DNA of 64,000 bases from Nitrospirota bacterium (GTDB lineage Bacteria; Nitrospirota; Thermodesulfovibrionia; UBA6902), in assembly GCA_016234115.1 (NCBI GenBank), contig JACRHD010000025.1, positions 1 to 64,000 on the forward strand. The letters run 5' to 3'. Below the pieces are notes generated by a model. That model made no database searches, was not told the origin of the DNA, and saw only the letters and a program-made list of their open reading frames with translations. The position numbers and the translations under genes are program-made. The stretch's first letter is position 1; each line of letters starts with the position of its first letter. Shown piece after piece: positions 25,873 through 34,502 of this stretch.

Positions 25873-28483
25873 GTTTAACTAAGTCCACTACCGACTCAAT
25901 CGCCTTATCAATGCCTTCAACGTCCTTTGTCCCGCCCTGGGCCATGTCCGGCCTGCCGCCGCCTTTGCCGCCGGTGGCCGCCTTCAGGAGTTCTCCGGCG
26001 TGGAAGCGCGAAGTCAGGTCCTTTGTAACCGCTGATACGTAATACGCCTGCCCGTCAAGAGAGGAGGCAAGCATGATGATGGCGGAGCCGAGCTTGTTTT
26101 TCAGGTTGTCCGACAGGTCCCGCAGGGCCTTCATGTCGAGGCCGTCGATCTTGCGGGCCAGGACCTTTATGTTGTCTATGGATACGGCGTGTTCAAGTAT
26201 GGCGTCCGCCCTGCCTTTGACCGCCTTCTGTTTGAACTTCTCAAGCTCCTTTTCCTGCTGTTTTAATTCCGTTATGATTTTCTCCACACGCTCCGCAACC
26301 TTTTGCTCAGGGATTTTCAGCAGGGCGGCGGTCTTTGTCAATTCATTGTCCCGCGCCCTGTAATAGTCAATTGCGGCAAAACCCGTGACAGCCTCTATCC
26401 TCCTGATGCCCGCGGCAACGCTCCCTTCCGATATTATCTTGAACAACCCGATCTCGCCCGTTGCGTCACTGTGGGTGCCGCCGCAAAGCTCCGCCGAGAA
26501 ATCCCCGGCCCGGACGACCCTCACGGTCGAGCCGTATTTTTCGCCGAAGAGGGCGATGACTCCCCTGGACACCGCGTCGTCGAGGGTCGTGGTCGATTTA
26601 TGAACAGGCAGATTTTTTATTATCTGTTCATTGATGATTTCTTCCACTTCACTGATTTCCCTCTCATTCATCGCATAAAAATGGGTAAAGTCGAACCTGA
26701 GCCTGTCGGGTGTCACAAGCGAACCGGCCTGCTTGATATGGTCGCCTAATACCGCCCTTAACGCCGACTGAAGAAGATGCGTTGCCGTATGATTGCGCAT
26801 GATCGCCCTTCTTCTCTCTTCGTCCACAGTCGCGGAAACGGTCATGCCCTTTCTGATTGTTCCTTTCTTCACAGAGGCATTATGGATAAGTATATCACTG
26901 AATCTCTTTGTGTCCAGCACTTCTATCCTTAATCCGTCCGCCTTTATTGTCCCTCTATCTCCGACCTGGCCGCCTGATTCCCCGTAAAATGGGGTCCTGT
27001 CTAAAATGATTTCCACGCTCTCGCCTTCATGCGCCTCATCCGAAAGCGCGCCGTTTTTTATAATTGCGGTCACCGGGGAATCCGAATGCAATGATTCGTA
27101 GCCTGAAAAAATTGTAGCGCCGTACTGCTTTTTGATGTCGCGGTAAACGCCCGTTACTTCTTCTTCTCCGACCCATGAGGCCCGGGCGCGGGTCTTTTGA
27201 AGCTCCATTTCATCGTTAAAGCCCTTGAGGTCTATTTTGAATTTATTGTCTTCCGCGATGTCCTGAGCAAGGTCGGCGGGAAAACCGAAGGTGTCGTACA
27301 ATTTAAAAAGCTCCGCCCCGGGAATAGCATCTTTGCCGGAGGCCTTCAGGTCCTCCATCATTTTATTCAATATCGCCATCCCTGAAGACAGAGTGTGCGC
27401 GAACCTCTCCTCTTCGAGCTTCAGGATTTTTTTGCTCCTCTCCGTATTGTCGGGCAGATCGGGGTACGGCCCCGACATGATTTCATTGACGGTATCGAGC
27501 AAATTGTAAAGGAAGGGCTCCGTGATGCCTAACAGGAAGCCGTGCCTTGCCGCCCTCCTGATTATCCTCCTGAGGACATAGCCCCTGCCTTCGTTTGAAG
27601 GAAACAGTCCTTCGGAAATCACAAAGGCCGCGGAGCGGATGTGGTCGGCGATTACACGCATGGATACATTCGTCGCCGGATCGATGCCGTATCGTTTGCC
27701 GGATATCTTTTCAACCGCCCTAATAATGGGCATAAAGAGGTCGGAGTCGAAATTATTGTGCTTGCCCTGAAGCACCGCGGATAATCTTTCAAGCCCCATA
27801 CCGGTATCGATGCTCGGCTTGGGCAGGGGGGTAAGTTTTCCGGAAGGGTCCCTGTTAAACTGCATGAACACGAGGTTCCAAATCTCAAGGTACCTGTCGC
27901 AGTCGCAGCCGACCGCGCACGCGGGTTTGCCGCAGCCCATCTCAGGCCCCTGGTCGATCAGGATTTCGGAGCACGGCCCGCACGGCCCGGTATCGCCCAT
28001 CTGCCAGAAATTGTCCTTTTCTCCCAGACGGTAAATCCTTTCCGCGGCAATACCTACATGGTCCCTCCATATCTCAGCGGCTTCATCGTCTTTTTCGTAA
28101 ACGGTAATGTAGAGCTTGTCCGCGGGAAGCTTATATCTTTCCGTCAGTAATTCCCAGGCCCACTGGGCCGCCTCTTTTTTGAAATAATCGCCGAATGAGA
28201 AATTACCTAACATCTCAAAAAACGTATGATGCCGCGCCGTCCTTCCGACATTCTCAAGGTCGTTGTGCTTGCCGCCCGCGCGCAGGCACTTCTGCACAGT
28301 CACCGCCCTTTTATAAGGCCGCGTCTCCTCGCCTAAAAAAACGGACTTGAACTGGACCATCCCCGCGTTCGTAAACAAAAGTGTCGGGTCGTCCTTAGGC
28401 AGCAGGGCCGAACTGGAGACCGGCTCATGTCCCTTTTCCGTGAAGAAATCGAGAAACAGTTGTCTGACTTTTTTGCTTTCCAT
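25856..28483 (-). CDS. alaS: Alanyl-tRNA synthetase
   Basis: An 875-aa class II synthetase charging tRNA-Ala. The catalytic domain begins near VRQLFLDFFTEKGHEPVSSS, with DTGPCGPCSEI. The editing domain holds HTATHLLQSAL and CGGTHSDATGEIG, whose His, His, Cys and His bind zinc. The C-terminal domain has GKGGGRPDMAQGG. Length is normal. The extreme C-terminus is formed by the neighbouring heptamer array, which has replaced or extended the original end by a few residues. Confidence 0.98.
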   Translation of the reverse strand: MESKKVRQLFLDFFTEKGHEPVSSSALLPKDDPTLLFTNAGMVQFKSVFLGEETRPYKRAVTVQKCLRAGGKHNDLENVGRTARHHTFFEMLGNFSFGDYFKKEAAQWAWELLTERYKLPADKLYITVYEKDDEAAEIWRDHVGIAAERIYRLGEKDNFWQMGDTGPCGPCSEILIDQGPEMGCGKPACAVGCDCDRYLEIWNLVFMQFNRDPSGKLTPLPKPSIDTGMGLERLSAVLQGKHNNFDSDLFMPIIRAVEKISGKRYGIDPATNVSMRVIADHIRSAAFVISEGLFPSNEGRGYVLRRIIRRAARHGFLLGITEPFLYNLLDTVNEIMSGPYPDLPDNTERSKKILKLEEERFAHTLSSGMAILNKMMEDLKASGKDAIPGAELFKLYDTFGFPADLAQDIAEDNKFKIDLKGFNDEMELQKTRARASWVGEEEVTGVYRDIKKQYGATIFSGYESLHSDSPVTAIIKNGALSDEAHEGESVEIILDRTPFYGESGGQVGDRGTIKADGLRIEVLDTKRFSDILIHNASVKKGTIRKGMTVSATVDEERRRAIMRNHTATHLLQSALRAVLGDHIKQAGSLVTPDRLRFDFTHFYAMNEREISEVEEIINEQIIKNLPVHKSTTTLDDAVSRGVIALFGEKYGSTVRVVRAGDFSAELCGGTHSDATGEIGLFKIISEGSVAAGIRRIEAVTGFAAIDYYRARDNELTKTAALLKIPEQKVAERVEKIITELKQQEKELEKFKQKAVKGRADAILEHAVSIDNIKVLARKIDGLDMKALRDLSDNLKNKLGSAIIMLASSLDGQAYYVSAVTKDLTSRFHAGELLKAATGGKGGGRPDMAQGGTKDVEGIDKAIESVVDLVKQRVMS

Positions 28484-28487
28484 AATT

Positions 28488-28690
28488 TACTTCTAAGCCA
28501 CAGAGGACACAGAGAAAATTCACTGTTCAAACTGTAACGGTGTTCCCTGAGGGTAATACATATTTAAGGCTCTTATATGATACCGTATTATAGCAATTTT
28601 ATGTACAGTTTTTGAGGAAACCCCGTCCCCGCAGCGTCGGGATTTATTCCCGACGAACCCTCCCGGTGGAAGTAAGTTTACAAATCGCCC
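28488..28690. repeat. Intergenic repeat remnants upstream of alaS
   Basis: CCACAGAGGACACAGAG at 28499 matches the end motif of the MITE-like elements at 36114 and 54216. CGTCGGGATTTATTCCCGACG near 28637-28657 is a perfect short hairpin. No gene is seen between alaS and the divergent ATPase gene. Confidence 0.5.
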
Positions 28691-28754
28691 CCAGTAAATG
28701 AGGGCGCTACGACTGGCACATCCGGACCGTTTAATGGTATCTTTAAAATATCCC

Positions 28755-30230
28755 ATGAACACAGACAATCCTGAATTCATCCCTGTCACCATCGACAAAA
28801 GCCATATCATTACAATAGGCGAAAGGCTCTACACGGAAAGCATCGAGTTTGTGCGGGAGATCGTAAACAACGCCTATGACGCCGACGCGACCCTAATTGA
28901 AATAATTGTCGGCGAAGATATTATTGAAATAAGGGACAATGGATCGGGAATGGACAGGGAGGGGCTCAGGCAGTATTTCAATATAGGCTCGCAGCAGAAG
29001 CTCTGTTCTCCGAAATCCCCGGTTTATGGCAGAGACAGGATCGGGCAGTTCGGGATAGGGAAGTTTGCTACACTGTCCGCGGCAAAGAGGTTTGAGGTGA
29101 TAACGAAGAATGGTGATTTCGTGGGACGGGTCACGTTCGACAAGGAAGAATGGGAGAAGGTCAAAGACGTATGGCGGTTGCCGCTTGAGGTCCTTCCGGC
29201 TGATTTCAGGAAGATGGACGGCACAACTGTTATTTTAGCTGGGCTGAACAAGAAGTTTGATCCGAAAGATATCGAGGCAAAGATAATTGAAGGTACGCCG
29301 TTAAAAGCGCCGCATTTCAGGGTGAGACTGAACGGACACACGATTACGCCGAGGAGCCTGTCGGGGCACAGGATACCGTTTCTTGAAGGGACATCGTTTG
29401 GGCCGGTTACAGGTGAAATAATAATAATCCCCGAAACCGCTTCTTCAATCAAGGAATTAGGGATAGAGATAAAGGTAAAGCAGGTGACCGTAAGACGTGA
29501 GTATTTCGGCATGGAGACATGGGGCAAGGCAATGGCTCGGATAGCCGGAGAAGTGAATGCGGATTTCCTGCCTATTACAAGCGACAGGACGGGATTCATA
29601 AAAGACTCACCCGAGTATGAGGCATTTCAGAATGTCATGCAGCAGGTCGTAGCGGATGTCAGGAGCATCCTGCAGAAGCTGTCTGGAAAAAAGGAGGGCA
29701 GAAAGGTCAGCAGGGCGTTGAAAGAGGCGCTTCAGAAAATATACAAGGCATTGGCCGCCAATCCCGATTTATCTCCCTTTGGAGCTTTCCCCGTAGGCGA
29801 GGAAACAAAGGGTATCGGCGGGGCCGCGGCTACACCAAAAGAACCGGATGAAACCGATCAAACGGTTCAAGCGGCTCAAGCGGCTCAAGCCGAACAAAAG
29901 AAGAAGAGAAAAAAGAAACCAAAAGTAAAACAACTGACGCCGAATGCCGTGATCAAGCGGATGAAATTCGGCGACATCGGGGTTTCGATATGTGTGGACG
30001 GCTTCGGGGAGGACGGGGCGGAGGTCTTTTCAGAAGAGACGACGATTTACATAAACAGGGACCACCCTCTTTATAAGAGAGAATCTTCAAAGGTCGATAC
30101 ACACGTTCTCAATCTCGCGCGTCTCATCACGCAGGAGATATCCCTCATGAAAGACCCCAAAAATCCGAGGCAGGCGTTTGAGAGACAGAGCAAATTATTG
30201 AGGGACGCGTTTATTGATAAAAGCGAATGA
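28755..30230 (+). CDS. Stand-alone GHKL (Hsp90-like) ATPase
   Basis: A 491-aa protein with a Bergerat-fold ATPase at residues about 10-200: EIVNNAYDAD (N box), IRDNGSGMD (G1) and GQFGIGKFATLS (G2). A second domain follows (VKQVTVRREYFGMETW, SDRTGFIKDSPEY), as in MutL/Hsp90-like transducers. A low-complexity linker (AAQAAQAEQKKKRKKKP) leads to a C-terminal helical domain. ATG 28755 is chosen because conserved sequence starts there; upstream ATGs at 28698 and 28734 lack ribosome sites too. Its stop overlaps the radical SAM start (ATGA). The biological role is unknown. Confidence 0.85.
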   Translation: MNTDNPEFIPVTIDKSHIITIGERLYTESIEFVREIVNNAYDADATLIEIIVGEDIIEIRDNGSGMDREGLRQYFNIGSQQKLCSPKSPVYGRDRIGQFGIGKFATLSAAKRFEVITKNGDFVGRVTFDKEEWEKVKDVWRLPLEVLPADFRKMDGTTVILAGLNKKFDPKDIEAKIIEGTPLKAPHFRVRLNGHTITPRSLSGHRIPFLEGTSFGPVTGEIIIIPETASSIKELGIEIKVKQVTVRREYFGMETWGKAMARIAGEVNADFLPITSDRTGFIKDSPEYEAFQNVMQQVVADVRSILQKLSGKKEGRKVSRALKEALQKIYKALAANPDLSPFGAFPVGEETKGIGGAAATPKEPDETDQTVQAAQAAQAEQKKKRKKKPKVKQLTPNAVIKRMKFGDIGVSICVDGFGEDGAEVFSEETTIYINRDHPLYKRESSKVDTHVLNLARLITQEISLMKDPKNPRQAFERQSKLLRDAFIDKSE

Positions 30231-31762
30231 TACTTATTCACCCCCCTGTTGCAAAGCCGTGTGAACCGCCCGCCGGAATAGCTCGGCTCTCAGGCGCGCT
30301 TAAACATTATAAAGTCCGGCATGAAATCCTCGATGCGAACATGGAGGCGCTTCTCAATCTGAGAAACAATCCACGGCAGAACCGTTCTTCCTCTGACCGC
30401 TGGACAGCCCGCGCCTTCCGTAATCTTTCCCAAAACCATACTTTGCTGAAAGACTGGAAAACCTATAATAATATCGACCGCTACAAGCGCGCAGTCATTG
30501 ACCTCAACCGGGCAGTTGAGATGTCCCTCAATAACGGTTTTACAGCCGGGCTTGCGGATTTCCATCATCAGGAGCTTTCTCCCCTGCGAAGCGGCGACCT
30601 CATCAGGGCCGCGGAAGAGCCGGAGCTAAATCCCTATTACCCGTATTTCAGTAAAAGACTCCGCGAGCTTGTTCACAAGGGGAGTTTCTCGGCAGCGGGA
30701 TTTTCCCTGAATTATTTAAGCCAGGCGCTCTGTACATTTGCTATGATCGGTTTTCTTAAAAAAGAATTTCCCGGACTGACTATCGTAATGGGCGGAGGGC
30801 TTGTGACGTCCTGGATGAGGAACCCGGACTGGAAAGACCCGTTCAAGGGATTGATTGATCATCTCGTTGCAGGGGCCGGAGAATATCAATTGCTTTCAAT
30901 CCTCGGCGTCAACGACATTAAGGAAGAATTCTTCACCCCATGTTATGACCTCCTGCCTTCAGGCGATTACCTTTCCCCCGGTCTTGCCCTGCCGTACAGC
31001 GCTTCAGGCGGGTGCTACTGGGGCCGGTGTTCCTTCTGTCCTGAAAAGGCGGAAGATAATCCGTATATTCCAATACCCGTTGATACAGTGATGAACGATC
31101 TGAATGAGCTGACTGCAAAAACAGCACCGGTTATGGTCCATCTGCTGGACAACTCCATAAGCACGGCGCTTTTGAAAAGACTCGCCTGTAATCCCGTCGG
31201 CGTTCCGTGGTATGGCTTTGCGCGGATCAGCAGCCTCCTGACTGATATCGATTTTTGCAGGGCTTTAAAAAAATCCGGATGCGTCATGCTCAAATTAGGC
31301 ATTGAGTCAGCAGACCAGGGGGTGTTAGACAGTATGCAGAAGGGGATAGATATCAAGACGGCTTCCCTCGTATTGAAGACTTTGAAGGAGGCGGGGATTG
31401 CCGCATACGTCTATCTTATCTTCGGCACCCCCGCGGAGACCCTGAATGAGGCGCGGAAGACCCTTGAATTTGTCGTCAGGCACAGGGAGGAAATCAGTTT
31501 CCTGAACCTCGCGATATTCAATATGCCGGTGTGCGGGACCGGAGAGTGGAAATTTAAAACAAATACTTTTTACGAAGGGGACCTTTCACTCTATACGGAC
31601 TTTATTCATCCGAAGGGGTGGGACAGGAGACAGGTCAGGGTGTTCCTCGACAGGGAGTTCAAGAGAAACAGGGCGGTCTCCGGGATATTGAAGAACGAGC
31701 CCCCCATTTTCACATCCAACCACGCGCCGCTTTTTGTGATGAAAAACGGCAATGGCCACTGA
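30227..31762 (+). CDS. Radical SAM protein with B12-binding-like N-terminus
   Basis: A 511-aa enzyme. The first part resembles cobalamin-binding domains of B12 radical SAM proteins (LIHPPVAKPCEPPAGIARLS start, ILDANMEALL). The cluster motif is SGGCYWGRCSFCPEK, a CX4CX2C spacing rather than CX3CX2C. LKLGIESADQGVLDSMQKG and YLIFGTPAET continue the TIM-barrel pattern. It would generate a 5'-deoxyadenosyl radical for an unknown substrate. ATGA overlap with the GHKL ATPase implies joint expression, an unusual partnership. Confidence 0.85.
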   Translation: MILIHPPVAKPCEPPAGIARLSGALKHYKVRHEILDANMEALLNLRNNPRQNRSSSDRWTARAFRNLSQNHTLLKDWKTYNNIDRYKRAVIDLNRAVEMSLNNGFTAGLADFHHQELSPLRSGDLIRAAEEPELNPYYPYFSKRLRELVHKGSFSAAGFSLNYLSQALCTFAMIGFLKKEFPGLTIVMGGGLVTSWMRNPDWKDPFKGLIDHLVAGAGEYQLLSILGVNDIKEEFFTPCYDLLPSGDYLSPGLALPYSASGGCYWGRCSFCPEKAEDNPYIPIPVDTVMNDLNELTAKTAPVMVHLLDNSISTALLKRLACNPVGVPWYGFARISSLLTDIDFCRALKKSGCVMLKLGIESADQGVLDSMQKGIDIKTASLVLKTLKEAGIAAYVYLIFGTPAETLNEARKTLEFVVRHREEISFLNLAIFNMPVCGTGEWKFKTNTFYEGDLSLYTDFIHPKGWDRRQVRVFLDREFKRNRAVSGILKNEPPIFTSNHAPLFVMKNGNGH

Positions 31763-31773
31763 TTTTTCTGTGT

Positions 31774-32002
31774 TTCGGGAGTCCCTCCCGAAACCGGTCC
31801 AGCGATGTGATGATTAAAATGGGGCTCTGCCCCAAGCCCCGGTTACTTATTTGCGCGGCCAAATAAGTAACCAACAAAGGCCGCCCCGGATTGTTTCTTA
31901 ACGGGATAATTCAGGACTGCCCGCTAAATTCAAAAAACTCGCTTCGCTCGGACACTTTTGAATTTTAGACGCGTTCAGTCCTGAATAATCCCTGAAACAA
32001 TC
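31774..32002. repeat. Nested palindrome region downstream of the radical SAM gene
   Basis: TTTCGGGA/TCCCGAAA (31774-31794) is followed by GGTTACTTATTT and AAATAAGTAACC (31841-31852 with 31861-31872), a perfect 12-bp stem. A three-level nested hairpin comes next: GATTGTTTC (31889) with GAAACAATC (31994), ATTCAGGACTG (31909) with CAGTCCTGAAT (31976), and TAAATTCAAAA (31925) with TTTTGAATTTTA (31956). No gene is visible. It looks like a dispersed palindromic element and could fold strongly in RNA. Confidence 0.8.
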
Positions 32003-32025
32003 AAAGGGGATTACAGGCGCAAAGG

Positions 32026-32544
32026 TTATTTTTTTAATCGTCGTGAAAGCTGATCATGAATGAAAAGGATGATACCGCCGGTTGCGCCTCCAAGGACGGC
32101 GCCGGCGATGACGTCGGACGGGTAATGGACGCCCACATATATCCTTGAAAAGGCGACGATGAAGGCGACAACGAACGCCGGAATTGCGCCCCTTCTGAAG
32201 AGATGACCGATGATGGACGCTACCGCAAAGGAGGTAGCGGCATGGTTTGAAGGAAGCGAAAAAGATTTGCCGCACGTGACGAGGAGTCTCGCGTTTTCAA
32301 GTTCATGACAGGGTCGGGGCCTTGCGATAAGGTGTTTCAGTATGTCCCCGCTGTGGTCTGCGATGATAAAACCGAGAATGGAAAGAGTGGTAATAAGGAT
32401 CCCATTCCGCCGGTCTTTAAAAAATATAGGGACCGCGATTGCGATGAAAAGGAGATATCCCCTGTGCGTCATAAAGGGCATTACAACGTCAAAGACGCCG
32501 TTCTGCAATCCCTGGTTGATGAATATGAATAATGAAGTGTCCAT
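32026..32544 (-). CDS. PAP2-family membrane phosphatase
   Basis: A 172-aa inner-membrane protein with about five spans. The PAP2 signature is complete: KHLIARPRP (KX6RP), LPSNHAATS (PSxH) and SRIYVGVHYPSD (SRX5HX3D). Such enzymes dephosphorylate undecaprenyl pyrophosphate or lipid phosphates, which fits the glycan genes beside it. The start is ATG 32544; a longer frame to 32628 is translated from the heptamer array and is rejected. No Shine-Dalgarno precedes the chosen ATG, perhaps because the array abuts it. Confidence 0.9.
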   Translation of the reverse strand: MDTSLFIFINQGLQNGVFDVVMPFMTHRGYLLFIAIAVPIFFKDRRNGILITTLSILGFIIADHSGDILKHLIARPRPCHELENARLLVTCGKSFSLPSNHAATSFAVASIIGHLFRRGAIPAFVVAFIVAFSRIYVGVHYPSDVIAGAVLGGATGGIILFIHDQLSRRLKK

Positions 32545-32553
32545 TATAAAATA

Positions 32554-32702
32554 CAGTGACAAGTAACAAGTAACAAGTAACAAGTGACAAGTACAAGTGA
32601 CAAGTACAAGTACAAGTGACAAGTACAAGTGACAAGTACAAGTGACAAGTACAAGTGACGACGATTGTTAGTAAGTTGCACGTTACTCGTCACTTGTCAC
32701 TA
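32554..32702. repeat. Heptamer array (ACAAGTA/ACAAGTG type)
   Basis: About 14 units of ACAAGTA, ACAAGTG or the 6-base CAAGTA run from 32557 to 32658. A short opposite arm (TTACTCGTCACTTGTCACTA) lies at 32683-32702. The opposite arm encodes the last codons of the GT2 gene. The array is the longest of the heptamer family here and reaches the start of the PAP2 gene. Confidence 0.85.
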
Positions 32703-33438
32703 TATTGCCCTCCCGCGTCTTAGCATATTTAAGGTACGTATAATAACCGTACAGGGCCGCCAAAACCAACCCGTGGACCCCGTCAAGGAATCCGAGTCTC
32801 AGAAAGTACATCTTGATAAACGTTGCCGGTGGTCTTATAGCAAGAGAGAAGATCCCGGACTTCCCGGATTTTTTAATTATCTCCCGGGCGGCAAGCTCCG
32901 AATATTTTTCGCTTCTCAGGATAAAATCCGAAATGCCCCGGTAAGTATAATGCTTAAGAGGGTTCTTCAGATGTCCGACCCTGCCTTTCACCAAGACCTT
33001 CTCGTGAACTTCACGGACCTCGAAGCTTCCTTTGTCTTTCCTGAAAAGGCGCAATGTATAATCAGGCCGCCAGCCGCCGTAGCGTATCAGCTTGCCGGAA
33101 AAATAATTTTCCCTCGGGACATAAAAGCCGCTGAAGTCCGTGTCCGGCAAGGTCTTCATTATCTCCTCTCTGAGACCGGACGTGACCCTCTCGTCCGCAT
33201 CGAGCACCAGGACCCACGGCCCTTCCGTATAATCCACGGCCCTCTGTTTCTGCCGGGCAAAACCCTGCCACTCATGCTGAAAGACCTTGTCCGTGTACCT
33301 TCGGCATATCTCAGCCGTCCTGTCGCTGCTGAAGGAATCGACCACGACTATCTCTCTTGCGTCGCTGACGCTTTTGAGGGCGTCTTCGATGCACTGCTCT
33401 TCGTTCTTAGTAATTATGGCAACAGAAACGGGTAACAT
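32683..33438 (-). CDS. GT2 glycosyltransferase, WaaE/KdtX-like
   Basis: A 251-aa GT-A enzyme. SVAIITKNEEQCIEDAL opens the fold, VVVDSFSSDRT and LVLDADERV give the nucleotide-sugar and DXD-type metal site, and WRPDYTLRLFRKDKG plus VHEKV are characteristic of the WaaE/KdtX group that adds glucose to inner-core heptose. A C-terminal hydrophobic stretch may attach it to the membrane. GGAGACACAC precedes the ATG. Its last residues (VTSDE) are encoded by the heptamer array. It belongs to an LPS-core-like run. Confidence 0.9.
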   Translation of the reverse strand: MLPVSVAIITKNEEQCIEDALKSVSDAREIVVVDSFSSDRTAEICRRYTDKVFQHEWQGFARQKQRAVDYTEGPWVLVLDADERVTSGLREEIMKTLPDTDFSGFYVPRENYFSGKLIRYGGWRPDYTLRLFRKDKGSFEVREVHEKVLVKGRVGHLKNPLKHYTYRGISDFILRSEKYSELAAREIIKKSGKSGIFSLAIRPPATFIKMYFLRLGFLDGVHGLVLAALYGYYTYLKYAKTREGNIVTSDE

Positions 33439-33463
33439 GTGTGTCTCCGGCCTTCCAGCCCTC

Positions 33464-34495
33464 TTAACAGGGCAGCATCTTTTTGATTGAGTCGTAAACG
33501 TCTTCTTCCCTGATATCTTTTACGTCGCCGTCGGCAGTAATTATGGTATGCCGGGTCCTCCACGGATACCATGACAGGCTTTTTGCCTTTGTCATCAGTG
33601 CGACAGTTGTTTTTTTTAAGGCGGCGGAGATATGTAAAGAACCTGTGTCAAGTGTCAGCACCAGATCGGAACTGCCTACCGCGCATATCAGCGCTTCGAG
33701 CGTCTTTGTGGGACAGGCAATTATTGTCTCCTGAAAATGTTTAATGACCGAATCCGCGAGTTCGTCATCACCGGGGAATGTGGGATGACGTCCTGTCCCT
33801 GGCGCCCATAATAATAAAACATTTGCGATTTCTTCATCCAACATTTTTTGTATCAGATTAATAAATCTTTCCGGCGGCCATTTGTTATTTTGTATCCGGG
33901 CGCTGATGCAGACCGCTAAAAGTGGTTTACCCGGTTTTCTAATGCGGGATTTTATGAAATTCCCGACCCTGTTCAGTTCCGTGACGTCAGGCCGTAAAAT
34001 CATATCGCCCGGCGCGGTATTAATGCCTAAAGGGGTCAAAAGAGAAAAAGTTCTCTCAACTTCGTGCATATCCTGCTTCGGCTCCGCGATGCGGACATCA
34101 TACAGGGAATTATTGTCTTTTGAAAAACCGATTTTGACTCCGGCCCCTGTCATATATGTGTACCGTGACAGTCTCGGAGAATAAGAGCCGCAGCCGATGG
34201 CAAAATCGTGATGCTCTCTTCTTATTCTCAGGAGGACCCTGAAATTGCTCCACCACACGGACAATTTGCTTTTGTCGAGCGCATGCTTTGCCTTTTCATA
34301 GATATAAATCTCATCAATGTCCGGATTGTTTGCTATCATGGCGGCGTTATATGTATTTACCAGTATCCCGATCTTTGCCTCCGGGAACTTTTCTCTTACC
34401 GCATGAATTGCCGGGGTGGTGCAGATCAGGTCGCCGATGTTGTCGCGACGGATAAAGAGTATTTTAAGGGGCTTCGACTTTTTTGTTTGAGGCAT
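33464..34495 (-). CDS. GT9 heptosyltransferase-like protein
   Basis: A 343-aa GT-B enzyme of family 9. It begins KILFIRRDNIGDLICTTPAI, the typical acceptor-side signature with the conserved Asp. The C-terminal half has PPERFINLI and DTGSLHISAAL, where the aspartate-serine pair binds ADP-heptose in WaaC/WaaF. It lies 25 bp from the GT2 gene and 7 bp from the GT39-like gene. Donor specificity cannot be read from the sequence. Confidence 0.9.
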   Translation of the reverse strand: MPQTKKSKPLKILFIRRDNIGDLICTTPAIHAVREKFPEAKIGILVNTYNAAMIANNPDIDEIYIYEKAKHALDKSKLSVWWSNFRVLLRIRREHHDFAIGCGSYSPRLSRYTYMTGAGVKIGFSKDNNSLYDVRIAEPKQDMHEVERTFSLLTPLGINTAPGDMILRPDVTELNRVGNFIKSRIRKPGKPLLAVCISARIQNNKWPPERFINLIQKMLDEEIANVLLLWAPGTGRHPTFPGDDELADSVIKHFQETIIACPTKTLEALICAVGSSDLVLTLDTGSLHISAALKKTTVALMTKAKSLSWYPWRTRHTIITADGDVKDIREEDVYDSIKKMLPC

Positions 34496-34502
34496 AACAC
34501 CT

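Noticed and set aside
32545-32628. N-terminal extension of the PAP2 phosphatase
   Set aside because: The added residues are translated from the heptamer array and do not resemble a signal peptide of the family.
32554-32702. CRISPR array
   Set aside because: Units are 6-7 bases with no unique spacers, so this is a microsatellite-like array.
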